The position numbers and the translations under genes are program-made. From contig JAHLKI010000002.1 of NCBI GenBank assembly GCA_025602905.1, positions 682,001 to 746,000 of the forward strand: a stretch of DNA of 64,000 nt, read 5' to 3'. The stretch comes from Phlyctochytrium arcticum (lineage: Eukaryota > Chytridiomycota > Chytridiomycetes > Chytridiales > Chytridiaceae). Every line of letters begins with the position of its first letter. The first letter of the stretch is position 1. Under the pieces are notes generated by a model. That model had not been told where the DNA came from and did no database searches. It saw only the letters and a list, made by a program, of their open reading frames with translations. This document shows, piece by piece, positions 46,859-58,373 of the stretch.

Positions 46859-48887
46859 ATGTTTCTGAACAAGGACTCCACAATAAAGTCGGCTATACAC
46901 CCAGTCAAAGAGTTTCAGGTGCGTGCTCATAAGCGTGTATTTGGTGGACAATTTTTGATATTTTGTTCTAGGCCATTATCCTTGCTGGTCGGCCGCGAGA
47001 CTGGGGAGGGTAAATACACTGTGATTGACTACTCAATATACCAGACTCAAGCTGACCGTCTCTTAGTCTTGACACATTAACAGATGACACTGATGCAAAG
47101 CGGACATCTAAGCTCCCCAAGGCTGCCTTGCCCATGGCGGGGAAACCAATGATACATTACCAGTTACAATGGCTGGAGGAAGCTCGCATTCAAGGTATAC
47201 CACCTGAAAACCTATGTCATTTTAGATGATTGACGCTCATCTTCACTAGATATTCTGGTCCTTTGCCCGCCTAATTCCCGCCAGGAGATCGCTATGCAAG
47301 TGGACAAGTATGAAGAGTTCAGCGATTTGCAAATCAAGGTGCAAGTTCAACAAGTGCCGCATGGAGAGGGGACAGCAGATGCGCTCCGTTCAGTCAAGGA
47401 CCATATTAAAGTAAAGTTTTCCTGCAGCAGATTTCTCTCGTTTTACGGTATTTGACAATGTACTAGCTGGACTTTATCGTGATGACTTGCGATGTCATTA
47501 CGGATCTACCTCCACATCATTTGATAGATTTGCATCGTATACATGGCCCCACAGTCACAGCGCTACTTTACGACTTTGGCAAACTGGAGTACATGGCTGA
47601 ACAGAAGGGCAGCAAGGATGGTATGCTTTGTTTATCCTCACGTACACAATCGACCATAACCTCATATGTCTGTCTGTAGAATATGCGCAGTTTATCGGGA
47701 TTGATGGAAGTAAAGGTCGATTGGTGTACGCAAAGGCACAAGAAGATGTTGGTGGTTTTATGAAGCTCCGAACATCGATGCTGCGGAAATTCCCAAATCT
47801 CCGTCTCTATACCAAGCTTCGCGATGCTCATGTGTACATATTCAAGCGATGGGTGATGGACATTCTGACGAGCAACAAAGGAATCTCTAGTATTCGGAAG
47901 GACTTGATCCACTATCTCATTCAGTGTCAATATAGTCGGAAAGCGCTGGAGAGGGAACGAATGGCCGAATGTACGTTGAATGACAGCGGGTGTTGTCGAA
48001 ACATCTGTTGATTCCATTTAGTGCTCGCGGCAAATCCAGATCCGCTGGAAGAAGCGCAATTGTTATCCACTACGAGCCACGAATTCAAGCAGCCTTGTAA
48101 GTATGTTTGCTGCTCTAGTTGCATCTGAAATTTAATGCTCGACATTAGCTCTAGATCATACCGATATGGTATCAGAGGAGACACTGCCACGCCCCAGTGT
48201 TGCTTCCGCTACAGAACCAAAAGGGTTGAGCGCATTGAACACCGAAGTGGTTTGCGCTGCGGTAATCGCCAGAGATTCGTTCTGCGCTCGAGCAAATACA
48301 GTGTGGGCGTATGGTGAATTAAACAAACAATTGGCCAAGAATTTGCCCGACAAGAACAACATGGGGAGCGGCGGTGACCTGCGAGCTAAGCAAACCCAGG
48401 TATGGTGTGCCTAAACTGAATTTTGTGCAGTATTAACGCACCCCCTTGCATAGATTGGTCCTGATTCCATGGTTGGCGAGTCCACACAGCTTGGAGATAG
48501 ATGTTCAATCCGTAGGTCCGTCATTGGAAAGCACTGTACCCTCGGCAAGAACATCAAAATTGTAAATTGCGTTATCATGGACTACGTCGTTCTAGAGGAC
48601 AAGTGAGCCAAATGCCGTCTTCGACTTTCTTCACCTACCTCCTCTGACTAATGTCAATCTAGCGTCAAGTTGGATGGCTGCATCATCAGCCAGCACGCGA
48701 AAATACTAGAAAAAGTTCAACTTAAGGACTGCGAGGTTGGCCCCAAGTATATCGTGGACAAAGAAAGTAAGCAACCACCGTCATTTTTTTTAAATCGCTG
48801 CTCAAATAAAAGTCTCTCTTTCAACTAGCTGTCGGGAAAGGGGAGCAGTTCACAGAGTCCCACTTTTTGGACATAAATAAAGCATAA
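46859..48887 (+). CDS. GCD1: Translation initiation factor eIF2B subunit gamma
   Basis: Part of the guanine-nucleotide exchange factor that recycles eIF2. Exon 1 (MFLNKDSTIKSAIHPVKEFQ) and exon 2 (AIILAG...) begin the nucleotidyltransferase-like fold; next SKLPKAALPMAGKPMIHYQLQWLEEA, DFIVMTCDVITDLPPHHLID, FKRWVMDIL, and in the last exons the left-handed beta-helix SMVGESTQLGDRCSIRRSVIG, IVNCVIMDYVVLEDN, LDGCIISQHAKI. The protein ends shortly after the beta-helix, at TAA 48885-48887. It lacks the W2 domain of the epsilon subunit, which makes it gamma. About ten exons. Confidence 0.85.
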
Positions 48888-49294
48888 CCGTATGAAATTC
48901 ACATGTAAATATTGACAACACGATTCACCGACTCATCAAGAAGCATCCTGAGACCCTGAGAAGCATCACCCTGTCTTGCCTGGCAAATACATCCAATCTC
49001 ATTATACCTGAAGCACATCGCGCAGCGCTTACTACTGAGATAGGGTTGAGCCCTAGCCGATCCTGCTCGGGGACAGTGGCAAGTCCATAGTTCCTTTCAC
49101 GTCACCTATAAGCATCCAAAGTGTCACTTCCTATACCGACACTATTGATCCCACTTGTTCCTGTCTTTCAGCCCTCAACTCTACTTATTTGTGCGTTTAT
49201 CGCCTGGGAGAACTTTCCGGATCTCTGTAATCTTATTCTGGACTCCAACACACGCGGTTTTTCAAATCACCGAGGACACTCACTCAACTACATC

Positions 49295-51507
49295 ATGGTA
49301 GAGACACGATCAGCAAAGGCGAAGAAGGAGGCCGGAGAGACCAAGAAACCTGAGGAGAAGAAGGTTGAGACTGTGCCTATGGAAGTCGAGAAAACCGCAG
49401 AAGAGCTGAAGGCCGAAAATGCGACGGCGGTTCTCCAAGGTATGAGTTCAGCGTTCGCGCAACTAATGTCTTATCTTTGCAGCACAATGAATAGAACCCT
49501 CGAAGATTAATCCCACCATTCTTAGATATTAAACAAAATCTTACCCTGCTTGAGCGCGCCGTCTCAGCACTTGAATCCCGGTTTACCACTCGCGCTCTAC
49601 GCGCGACGGCTTCCATCCGGAAACGCATCACACCTGAGATCTTGGTTCAAGCCATCAATGCGCATTTCCCCAAGAACTCTGCTGCTAAAACGGAACTTCT
49701 TGATTATGTGAACAAGGTGGGGGCAGATTCATTTTTGCGATGCACTTGCGTCACCTAATACCTTCCAGAACTCCAATACCATGCAGGTGGATGAGCCGGA
49801 AACAAAGGTCGACGCGAAGGATGGCAAAGACAGCCAGAAGGAATTTTTGCCGGAACACGAAGTTTATCTCAGCTACTTGGTATTAATTTACCTGCATGAT
49901 CAAAAAGACTACAAGCAGGTACATTCGCTGATGATGATGTTAACGACCTCATTTGTCTGACTTCCACTTTAGGGCGAGCAATTGGTCCGTTCTCTAGTCA
50001 CCAAGATCCAGGCCTACAATCGCCGTACACTAGACCAGATTACCGGACGGGTGTACTTTTATTTCTCGAGATTTTTCGAGATTTCAGGTCGCTTGGCCGA
50101 CGCGAGAGCGTAAGCCATGCTTGATTGTCGAGATATGCGGCTTCGATGCTGAGCGATGTTCTCTTAGTGAATTGCTGATGGCGCAGCGTACCGCCACCTT
50201 GCGCCATGATGACGATACGCAGGCGATGCTGATCAACTTACTTCTCCGGAGTTATTTGCATTACAACCTCTACGACCAGGCTGACAAACTGGTTTCCAAG
50301 ACTGTATTTCCAGAGACCGCGTCCAACAATCAAACTGCCCGCTTCCTCTATTATCTTGGTAACCTTCGAACTTATAGCGATACCTTAAAGCACCTACTAA
50401 TGTTATGTGATAGGCCGTATCAAGGCGATCCAGCTTGACTATACAGCATCTCATCAGCACCTTCTCCAGGCCGTTCGCAAAGCGCCACAAAACCCTACAA
50501 GTGCTGGATTCCAACAAGCGGTAATTTTTGCAGTACTATGCAAAATTTGAATGTGTCTCGCTGACTCCAAATTTAGGTCAACAAACTGGCAATCGTTGTT
50601 CAACTGTTGATGGGGGAAATCCCCGATCGATCGGTTTTCCGTCAGCCAACTTTGCGAAAGAGTTTAGCGCCGTACCTCCAAATCACCCAAGGTAAGAGAA
50701 TTGTTCGATTTTGGCGATCAATTTTTCTCATTGCTGGGACATATGCAGCTGTTCGTATCGGAGATCTGGGCAAATTTCAGGAGACGTTGGCTCAACACGG
50801 TGCGACGTTCCGGGCTGACAATGTCTTCACATTGATCCTGCGGTACGATGCAAATAGTATCAAGAAGAAACTTTGACCTAACCACCAATTATGCGTAGAT
50901 TGCGGCACAACGTCATCAAAACTGGTGTTCGCATGATCTCTCTGTCATACTCACGAATTTCTCTTCGTGACATTTGCCTCAAGTTGCAATTGGACAGTGA
51001 GGAAGATGCTGAATACATTGTGGCCAAGGTTAGCCCTTTAGATTGTACTTCACGCTACAAGATATTTATCCTGGCTGTAATAGGCTATCCGTGACGGAGT
51101 CATTGACGCCACCATCGATCATGAAAAGGGATATATGAAGTCAAAGGTATGCACTTTATCTGGCCGCTTTAATATCTCCAGTTCGCTATCTGACTCTTGT
51201 GATATAGGAAATTGTGGACATCTACTCGACAAATGAGCCGCAAAACGCATTCCATCAACGCATCAGTTTTTGCTTGAATTTGCACAACGAAAGTGTGAAG
51301 GTAAGCGAAAAAGAGTCAACTCCCGCCTTCTCTCTGCTGTTGCTCACGACAGTTTGCTAGGCTCTCCGCTTCCCTTTGAACGCTCATCGTAAAGAGTTGG
51401 CCAACGCAACTGCTCTGCGTGAAGAAGAGCGCAAACTGGCCAAAGAGATTGTTGATGGCGATATTGGTGAAGATGAGGATATGGGTGGTGGTGGTGAGGA
51501 TTGGTGA
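49295..51507 (+). CDS. RPN3: 26S proteasome lid subunit Rpn3 (PSMD3)
   Basis: PCI-domain scaffold of the 19S lid. A Lys/Glu-rich N-terminus (start ATG 49295) is followed by helical repeats: [108 protein letters not shown]; then the PCI winged-helix [42 protein letters not shown] and a C-terminal [27 protein letters not shown]. The end is acidic/Gly-rich ([13 protein letters not shown]), TGA at 51505-51507. About eleven exons, all introns short. Completely typical. Confidence 0.93.
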
Positions 51508-52079
51508 AAACACCACCAAGTAGCTTAGCTTTACAGATGTAATGATTGGCCCATACGTACAGTCGGGATTTTGTACAATTTCAGTCTTTTAAGATGTGAT
51601 CCAAAGTCTTAATTTATGCGTTCGGGGCAGTTAGGCCGCGATCGGCCCTAACATATTAGCCAGAAAGATGAGTCTGCTGGCATCTATCGGTCCTACTGGG
51701 CGTAATTCATTGGTGCAAGCACCTTGACTATGTCTGCAACGCCTTTAGAGAAGAGGGCTATCAAATTCTTTTCCGTGCCATGGTCCGCGGAGCCCACATC
51801 CATGCTAAAGGTCTCGTTCGCACAGCACCGGGGGATGAGTAGAGTAAATCAAGTTGAATACCCCAACCGTCTAGACGATGATGGTAATTGAATTGAAGCA
51901 GTGTCCCGAAGTAGAAGTGCAGAAAGCAGCAGTATATAATAGATGACATTTCTAAAGGGAAGGGAGTTGGGAAATGAAAGCTACAAGAGTAACAAGAGTA
52001 TAATAATTGTTTGGGGGATAATGAATGATAATGCCGTTGAAAAAAGGATGAGACTGAGGCGAAGGAGTCGTTGTCATAG
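51508..52079. other. Intergenic between RPN3 and the CEHG-repeat remnant
   Basis: RPN3 3' UTR on the left. An imperfect hairpin (TTAGGCCG...CGGCCCTAA) lies at about 51629-51649. No gene seen. Confidence 0.5.
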
Positions 52080-52990
52080 TCATCAAGCCTTTTTGGCCTC
52101 CCGCTCACGAAACCATCCCTGTACGACTGCAGGCTCCACCCTCACGTACCTCTCCTTGACCGCAATGGTAGGCGCAAGCAGCAGACGCGGCGAACGTTGT
52201 CCGTTTGGAGAGCAGATTGACGGTGACCAAGAATTTTTGACCATTCGCAGGTCAAGTGGTTCCATTCGTGACGTTCGTCGGTCTCGACAAAGACCATCAT
52301 ATCGCCGTGTCGGGACGTCTGGTGTCGCAGCATGCTCGCAAATGCGCGTATATGCCGATGGGGATAGTTGTGAGGTCCGCACTCGTCGACTGCGCGACGC
52401 GTCGTAAAGGCTTCAGCGATCCTGCGGCGATCAGAAGTTGGATTGAAGGCAGGGTTGCCGCTTCTCGTCCGTTTTCTTCTTGACGACGTAGAGGATACAG
52501 CCTGCGCGACGATAGGGGCTGCAGACCGCACATCCTGTCCGGTTGACGCCGTATTCGCAGATCTCACTTCCACCGCATTCGCGACATGTCAAACGTCTTC
52601 GCCCGTGCTCACAGATGCCTTTTCCACCACAGTTGCGGCATTCCGGCCGTCGTCGCCCGTATTTACATATAGACCCTCCAGCGCTGTCGCGGCACATTGT
52701 TTTCTGTTGCCCGTGCTCAAACATACCGGCTCCGCTGCAATCACGACATATATAAGGTTGTCGCCCGTGTTCACAGGATTTTCGCAAGACTTTCCCACTT
52801 CCATTTTTGTAGTGATCCTTTCAAATATGCGGGTGCGATTGCAGAACTTGGATTGTATCTCAACATTGCACCATCCAATGGCGGTCAATCGGGTCCCGTT
52901 GAAATTGGCGGTACGATCCAAAGACACCCGCAGGCTGATACGCGATGGCAAAACCGGTCTGGGCAAGAAACTGCCAAATGAAACCATTGG
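52080..52990 (-). pseudogene. CEHG zinc-repeat protein with nuclease-like tail, degenerate
   Basis: On the minus strand (about 52790-52510) five tandem modules of about 18 residues follow the pattern C-E-H-G-x-x-x-x-x-C-x-x-C-x-G: CEHGRQPYICRDC, FEHGQQKTMCRDS, CKYGRRRPECRNC, CEHGRRRLTCREC, CEYGVNRTGCAVC. Such Cys/His modules recur in proteins of oomycetes, algae and giant DNA viruses, often ahead of a nuclease-like domain. Downstream in another frame (about 52300-52220) lies VFVETDERHEW...CEW, resembling the nuclease-like VEVDE-x-x-H...CE core of those proteins. Module 2 has lost a Cys in both halves, and the repeats and tail are out of frame, as is the piece upstream (about 52985-52790). Either introns repair this or it is a remnant. 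Confidence 0.5.
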
Positions 52991-55515
52991 CGCGCGATGC
53001 GGTCATATCATCCAGAGATTACTCGATACACTGCCCATTAAAGCAACGGCGGTGGATGCTTCTGTTTTTCCAGGCCACACATCTGCTTGATTTTGTTATA
53101 TACGCTTGTCTAGGTCATGAGAATTGTAATGTTGCGCTCAGAAAATGATGTTGCTCATGATACCATATCCATCATGATCTACCATCCACCAATATATCCG
53201 ATTGCTTCGGGACATTGGGCACTTCAGGTAAATTCGACGAATTTCATCGATACATCGGGCACATAGTCACAAGACTTGCTGAGCCTTTTTTCAAAGCAGC
53301 GCAGCACAATTCCCACGTTTGACATTGAAATTTTGGCATTGCTAAAAACGTTGGGGACTTTGATTCACAGCAGATTACCGGGAAACTATTGTGGGGTTGC
53401 ATGAACATTCAAGTCCATTCTTACACGTGGGAAACGGGAAACCATCCTCCATGTTCTGCAAAGGGAACTCCTGGAGGCGTTCCATACCAGTTTTAAATTC
53501 AGCACCAACCGCAGCGACAAAAGTTCTGCAAACCAGTGTCCTGCCAATTGGGAAGTTATCAAAAAAGTGATTCATTTTCGCCTTTGACAGTATGCTATTG
53601 GGAAAACCCCAAAGGTCAAAATCTTTTGCGTGGATCGCGACGACCCAACTTCAAATTTGTCACATGTTCTAGTTTAAAACTCAAGAAAGCACTCAACCAG
53701 AGTATCCATTGGCCAGACAAAAAATTACATTTTATTGAAGAACGATGTCAGACCCAGAGTTACGTGCAAAATGAAAAGAAAATGTGTACTGGCAGAGAAG
53801 GGAATATTGATGACTAAAAGATCGAAATGTAAATGCAACAAAAAATGCACAGATCATGAAATCAAATTCATGCGTGGGAATGCGTAAGAGGAGTAGAAGC
53901 AACGAACTCATCATTTGAACCCTGGCTTGTGAAGGGTCGCGTCTAACGAAGATACCCGTCCAAGGTAGCTACAAAATGCCACCAAATTGACAATGTCAGT
54001 GTTTTGGAGCAAATCATCAAGAGGCGTCTCTTTGGGGTTTCAAAATGCAAATAATTAAGTCAAGACATCATATGGGATTTTTCATTTTCGTGTGCGCAGT
54101 ATGTCCTTCATTCATCAATAGAGCCGTAATGCCAGAGCCAGTACCGACCAGAGCTATATTCATTCAAAAGTGCAATTTCGCCCGTAAAATCAATGTCTTC
54201 CTTCGGGCATCACAGTTGCTCACATAAATAACCCGACTTTTTGGTACCTTGAATGCCGCGACAATAACTTTGTACACCTCCCACTGGAGCGCGTTTATTG
54301 AGTATGAAGCCAGCTCAGTCTGCGCACTCAACTCATCTCTATTTTAACGTTGCTCGGCAATTTTGAGCTGATATTGGTCACTGGCGAAGAGGGACGGAAT
54401 TTCAGGCTGGGGCATTGTAGAAAATGACGTGATTTGGCTCCTTCAGCGTCTCACTGAAGCGGAAATATTTCAACATTGTGGCAACACCGGTCTATCGCGG
54501 GACCGGCGACGCAATATCAGTCATATGTAAGAAGAAGCCTTGGGATTCATAGGGTAGATCCAGCCTTGACGCGCTTCGAGCGATAATGCGTTGAGGAATC
54601 GGTCGGCGCCACAGCGGGCGTAAGCGGCCCTGTCCGCTTCTTACAGGCAAACCTCTCTCAAACAAGTCAAATTTCGTCTTTGTTCTAGTGTTTTTTTTCA
54701 GCTTCGCACATTGATGACGAACGGCTTGCAGTGGGAAAAATTTGTAAACAGCGTCAATGTCAAAACACGTTGCGACCTCGGTGATTTCTTTTTACCATAG
54801 TAGATTTCTTTCGGTTTTACATTCCGTCAAATCAGAACCCAATGAATGTTAGTCTGATAAATCCAGAACAATAAGCGCCTTCCGCAGTGCGAATGTAGCA
54901 ATCCCACCGGGAAACTCTGCGGCGCAGCGCCGTTAACAATCACCCAAAGACGACCGGCAGTAGCTATTTACAAATTCATGTACCATTGCTCAGATGTGCG
55001 ACATTGACCGCTATTTATTTGGAACGAAGGGAAACGTCATGATGCCCATATCAGAAACTGGGCAACAATGTGGCTCTCGCATCATAATCTGCTGCGCAGT
55101 CCGTGTTTGCGGAACCTGAAACTCGCGGATTTGAGTTGCTACGAGCTACAGCAAGATGACTTCAATCCTGCAATGCGATGATTTCGGAATTTTCGGTAAT
55201 GAATGGAGGTGGAACCAGCCACGGAAACCCACGAATCAGCGCATGTCTCCGTAACACGGAGGTTTGGATACACTCGTGGGATTGAATGTCTTTTGGGGAT
55301 GCCATGTTATGCCCTTCCTTGGTTTTGCAAACGGTCATTCGTGACATGTTATCAAGTCATGTACCTCACGAAGGTTCCGTGTAGGTACGAGATAGGCCGT
55401 TTGTAGGATGAATGTCGTGGGCCAGATTGGGATTGATTTTCATTTTCAGGCCGATACAATGGACAGATAATTAAGAATTGCAACATTCTGGTACATAGTT
55501 GGACCTACTATGAAA

Positions 55516-55518
<3 letters not shown>
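52991..55518. other. Accessory intergenic region, no gene recognised
   Basis: Short ORFs only. None shows a domain, splice-phased exon chain or strong composition bias. It lies between two islands of unusual genes. Confidence 0.45.

Positions 55519-55552
<34 letters not shown>
55519..55552 (+). repeat. G34 homopolymer
   Basis: Thirty-four consecutive G residues. This could be a genuine mononucleotide tract or an assembly or short-read artefact. Confidence 0.9.
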
Positions 55553-55553
<1 letters not shown>

Positions 55554-57175
55554 GAATAATTGGGACAACAGTTGCATACCGGTATAATGATGATGTATGA
55601 ATTCTAAGTTCTTTTTACCTGGCGTTTTCCTGGCACTTCCAAATTCTTTTTTTTGCTGTCCCAATCCTTTCTCACTTTGAACCTGCCAAGTAACACCTAC
55701 TTTGGATATGACCTGCCTTATGGAACATGGATACACTATTTCAGCCGGAGGGAAAAGAATTACGGAAAATGCCTCCGCATACTATTTTTCTTCGACATTA
55801 TCTTACTTGTGTTTACTGCCTTTCCTCAGCTTCATGTCAAATGTTACGGACCCTGAACCCGTGACTGAACATTCCCACCAAATGTATCATATTTGAAAAC
55901 ATTTGATCTGGCCATTTCTTCCCCATTATTCCAAATTATTTCATCGGAGCATACATTTACAACTCTGCTATACACCCCAGCTGTATCATGTTTTCCCATC
56001 ATCTAAGTGGGTAACAACGTCGCCTCATTGTCGGGTTCTGGTAATAATTTCAAACATGAGGAGGTCAAAGGGGTTGGTAGGAAAAGGCTGGAAACTTTCA
56101 AGAGCAAACAAGACAATGCCAAAATGCCATAACACTGCTAAGATGTGCCCCCTCATTTTCTGGAGGTATCACCCTTCCGCACCAATTTCCTCAATCTGCA
56201 GAGTCTTTTCAGACTGACAGCCAGTGGCTTCGGAAATTCAAGCACAGTCACATAAAAGCAGGGTGTCAAACAGGGCGTGAAATCATTTCCATTATTCACT
56301 TTCTGACAGTTTTTTTCTACTGGGCCCCTGGTTCTCCGTGGTGAGCTATATAAACATCACCTTTCTTGGTTCACCCCTCTGGCAAAAACTACGCGTTTGC
56401 GCACTTCGCAAAGCCCAGAGTTACATTTCACATATGTGAGTACCAATATGTCGCAACTTCTGAGCTTTGACTAATAATCCTTTCTCATTTTGCACGGCAA
56501 AGCCAGAAGAACTAGACCAGAAGGTTACAAAACCCGAGCTTTCTCATTTTGCATGGCAAAGCCAGAAGAACTAGACCAGGAGGTTACAAAACCCGAGAAC
56601 AATGCAGACACAACCGGAAGAGGTCAGAGCAAGATCCGAGACGGGTTCGCAACTCATTCAGGAACGCCGATGTCAATTTGACAAAATGCTTTGAGAAGCA
56701 ATTAAAACAATTGAGAAGGACCCCACCACAACTGAAGCTCAAATCTTACGCATTTCTGCTGTCGCAACAAATCTTCTGGAAACAGTTGTGAAAGTGACCG
56801 AGATTCACGAGAGTGAGAATTCGGTCATGATATGATCTTACTGGTGGTGAATGCTTGTAATATGGTGCCGATTTAGACCTTTGTTTGTATACAGTTACCG
56901 TTTGTTTCAAGATGGATATATGCTGGTGACCCAATTACTCCTGCGAGTTGAGTTCCAGGACTGTTCGGTTGTGCATGTTCTGCACATAGTTGCAGTCTTC
57001 AATAATTTGGGAACCGAGAATTATGATTTTTCTTAAAAGTAACAGATGGGATACAAACGATGATGTGAGATGACCAGACTGATAGTAATTTTATGGTGGA
57101 GAGGGACAAGTATTGGGTCGGGCGGTTTTGAATGCCTTACAGAAAGACCAACGGAGGAGGGCGCCACCTTGTCGC
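55553..57175. other. Accessory region with a 59-bp tandem repeat
   Basis: Apart from the tandem repeat at 56481-56598 I see no gene. ORFs are short and lysine/serine-rich. Confidence 0.45.
56481..56598. repeat. 59-bp tandem duplication
   Basis: Units 56481-56539 and 56540-56598 differ at about three positions. Each contains TTTCTCATTTTGCA and GCCAGAAGAACTAGACCAG. Because 59 is not a multiple of three, the duplication shifts any reading frame across it. Confidence 0.9.
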
Positions 57176-58096
57176 CTACTGAGGCTGGTCTGGGGTTTCT
57201 TCTCCACTCCTCTCCGCCAGGAATTGTTTAACCATCTCAGTGGTCTTGGTACCTTCCCGTTTCTCCGCCACCCGACGCTTTCTGATCTCAGAAATGAGAT
57301 ACCGTGTTGGTTTGTATAGTACTCCTTTCACAGCGTTCCCCTCTGCATCGGGTAACCCTGCCGAATAAAGGGCATTGAACCCTTCCAGTCCCTTCATGTA
57401 CTCTACCTCCATTGCAATTATCTTTCGGTTGCTATATGTGTCGCTGTCTTTGGCACGTTCTGACTCTATCCAGTCCTTTAAGGGCACCTTCAGATCGGGT
57501 GAGGCATAGTTCCACTGCCTCACAGCCTGGAACCAATAACGGATGCGCGGAATGGGGGATTGTGGCCGATCAGTATTTCTTCGCTTGCGCTTTCTTGCTG
57601 GTGACGTTGGGTCTAACGGGGTATGGAGTGTACCATCATTGGATGATTGAGCCGGTGCGACGTACCCGGCCGGCGCCGTGCTCACCAAGTTTCGTAATGG
57701 AGCACAGACAGGGACATGATTAGACGGTTGAGTGGGCGCCAAGCTCCTGGAAGGCTCCGTCCTCGACAAGTTTCGAAACCCAGCATAGACGAGTGCCTGG
57801 ATCTCTTCAAGCTTTTCCATCATTACAGCGAGCTCATTTCGGATAGCCAGGTGCTCGTCCCTCACATCGTCTCTCATCCTCCTTAAATATAATTCCGTCC
57901 TCGGCCAATCCTCTGCCATAATATCATTGCTGTTTCCAGGAGATACCCTCTGCCCACCAGCGACTGCCCCTCCTCCCGAGAACAATTCTTGCGTCTGCGC
58001 TGCGGTCCTGCTTGCGGTCACAGCAATGGGGACGCTTCCACTAGCGACCGGTTGGTGCAGGGTAGTAGTGTTGTTGTCACTTTTATTCTGTTCCAT
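57176..58096 (-). CDS. GCR1_C-like DNA-binding protein, possibly transposon-linked
   Basis: A single exon of 306 residues from ATG 58096. The N-half is low-complexity (Thr/Ser/Gly/Pro) with a helix LAIRNELAVMMEKLEEIQALVYAG that could dimerise. The C-half has a basic cluster ARKRKRRNTDRP (probable nuclear localisation signal), then IRYWFQAVRQWNY...PLKDW...YSNRKIIAMEVEYMKG, spacing of Trp and Arg/Lys resembling the GCR1_C domain also suggested at 0.2-1.1 kb. Those domains occur in fungal activators and in captive transposon proteins. The open frame is intact, unlike the copy at the left end. Domain assignment is tentative. Confidence 0.5.
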   Translation of the reverse strand: MEQNKSDNNTTTLHQPVASGSVPIAVTASRTAAQTQELFSGGGAVAGGQRVSPGNSNDIMAEDWPRTELYLRRMRDDVRDEHLAIRNELAVMMEKLEEIQALVYAGFRNLSRTEPSRSLAPTQPSNHVPVCAPLRNLVSTAPAGYVAPAQSSNDGTLHTPLDPTSPARKRKRRNTDRPQSPIPRIRYWFQAVRQWNYASPDLKVPLKDWIESERAKDSDTYSNRKIIAMEVEYMKGLEGFNALYSAGLPDAEGNAVKGVLYKPTRYLISEIRKRRVAEKREGTKTTEMVKQFLAERSGEETPDQPQ

Positions 58097-58373
58097 ATTG
58101 TCAGAGCAGTTTGTAGTATGATTGAGGTGGGGTGGTTGAAGCGGACGCGAAACCTCGAGCGTTCAAGATGTAGATCGCGCGTTTGGTCGCGCGTTTCAAG
58201 TCGAACTTCTGCAATTTCGAATGTTCCATGTGGCTTGGCGTAGAATGCCCATTGGGCCAGCCATTGGTTGCTCACGTCACAGGCATTTTAGCTGAAGATC
58301 TGGCGCTCATTCAGCAGCAGTCCTCTGGCAGTCCTGTATATTAGAACAACCGAACCGGAAATTTGCAAATACT

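Noticed and set aside
46591..46932. Plus-strand ORF between MRS2 and GCD1
   Set aside because: Overlaps the GCD1 first exon in another frame and has no motif.
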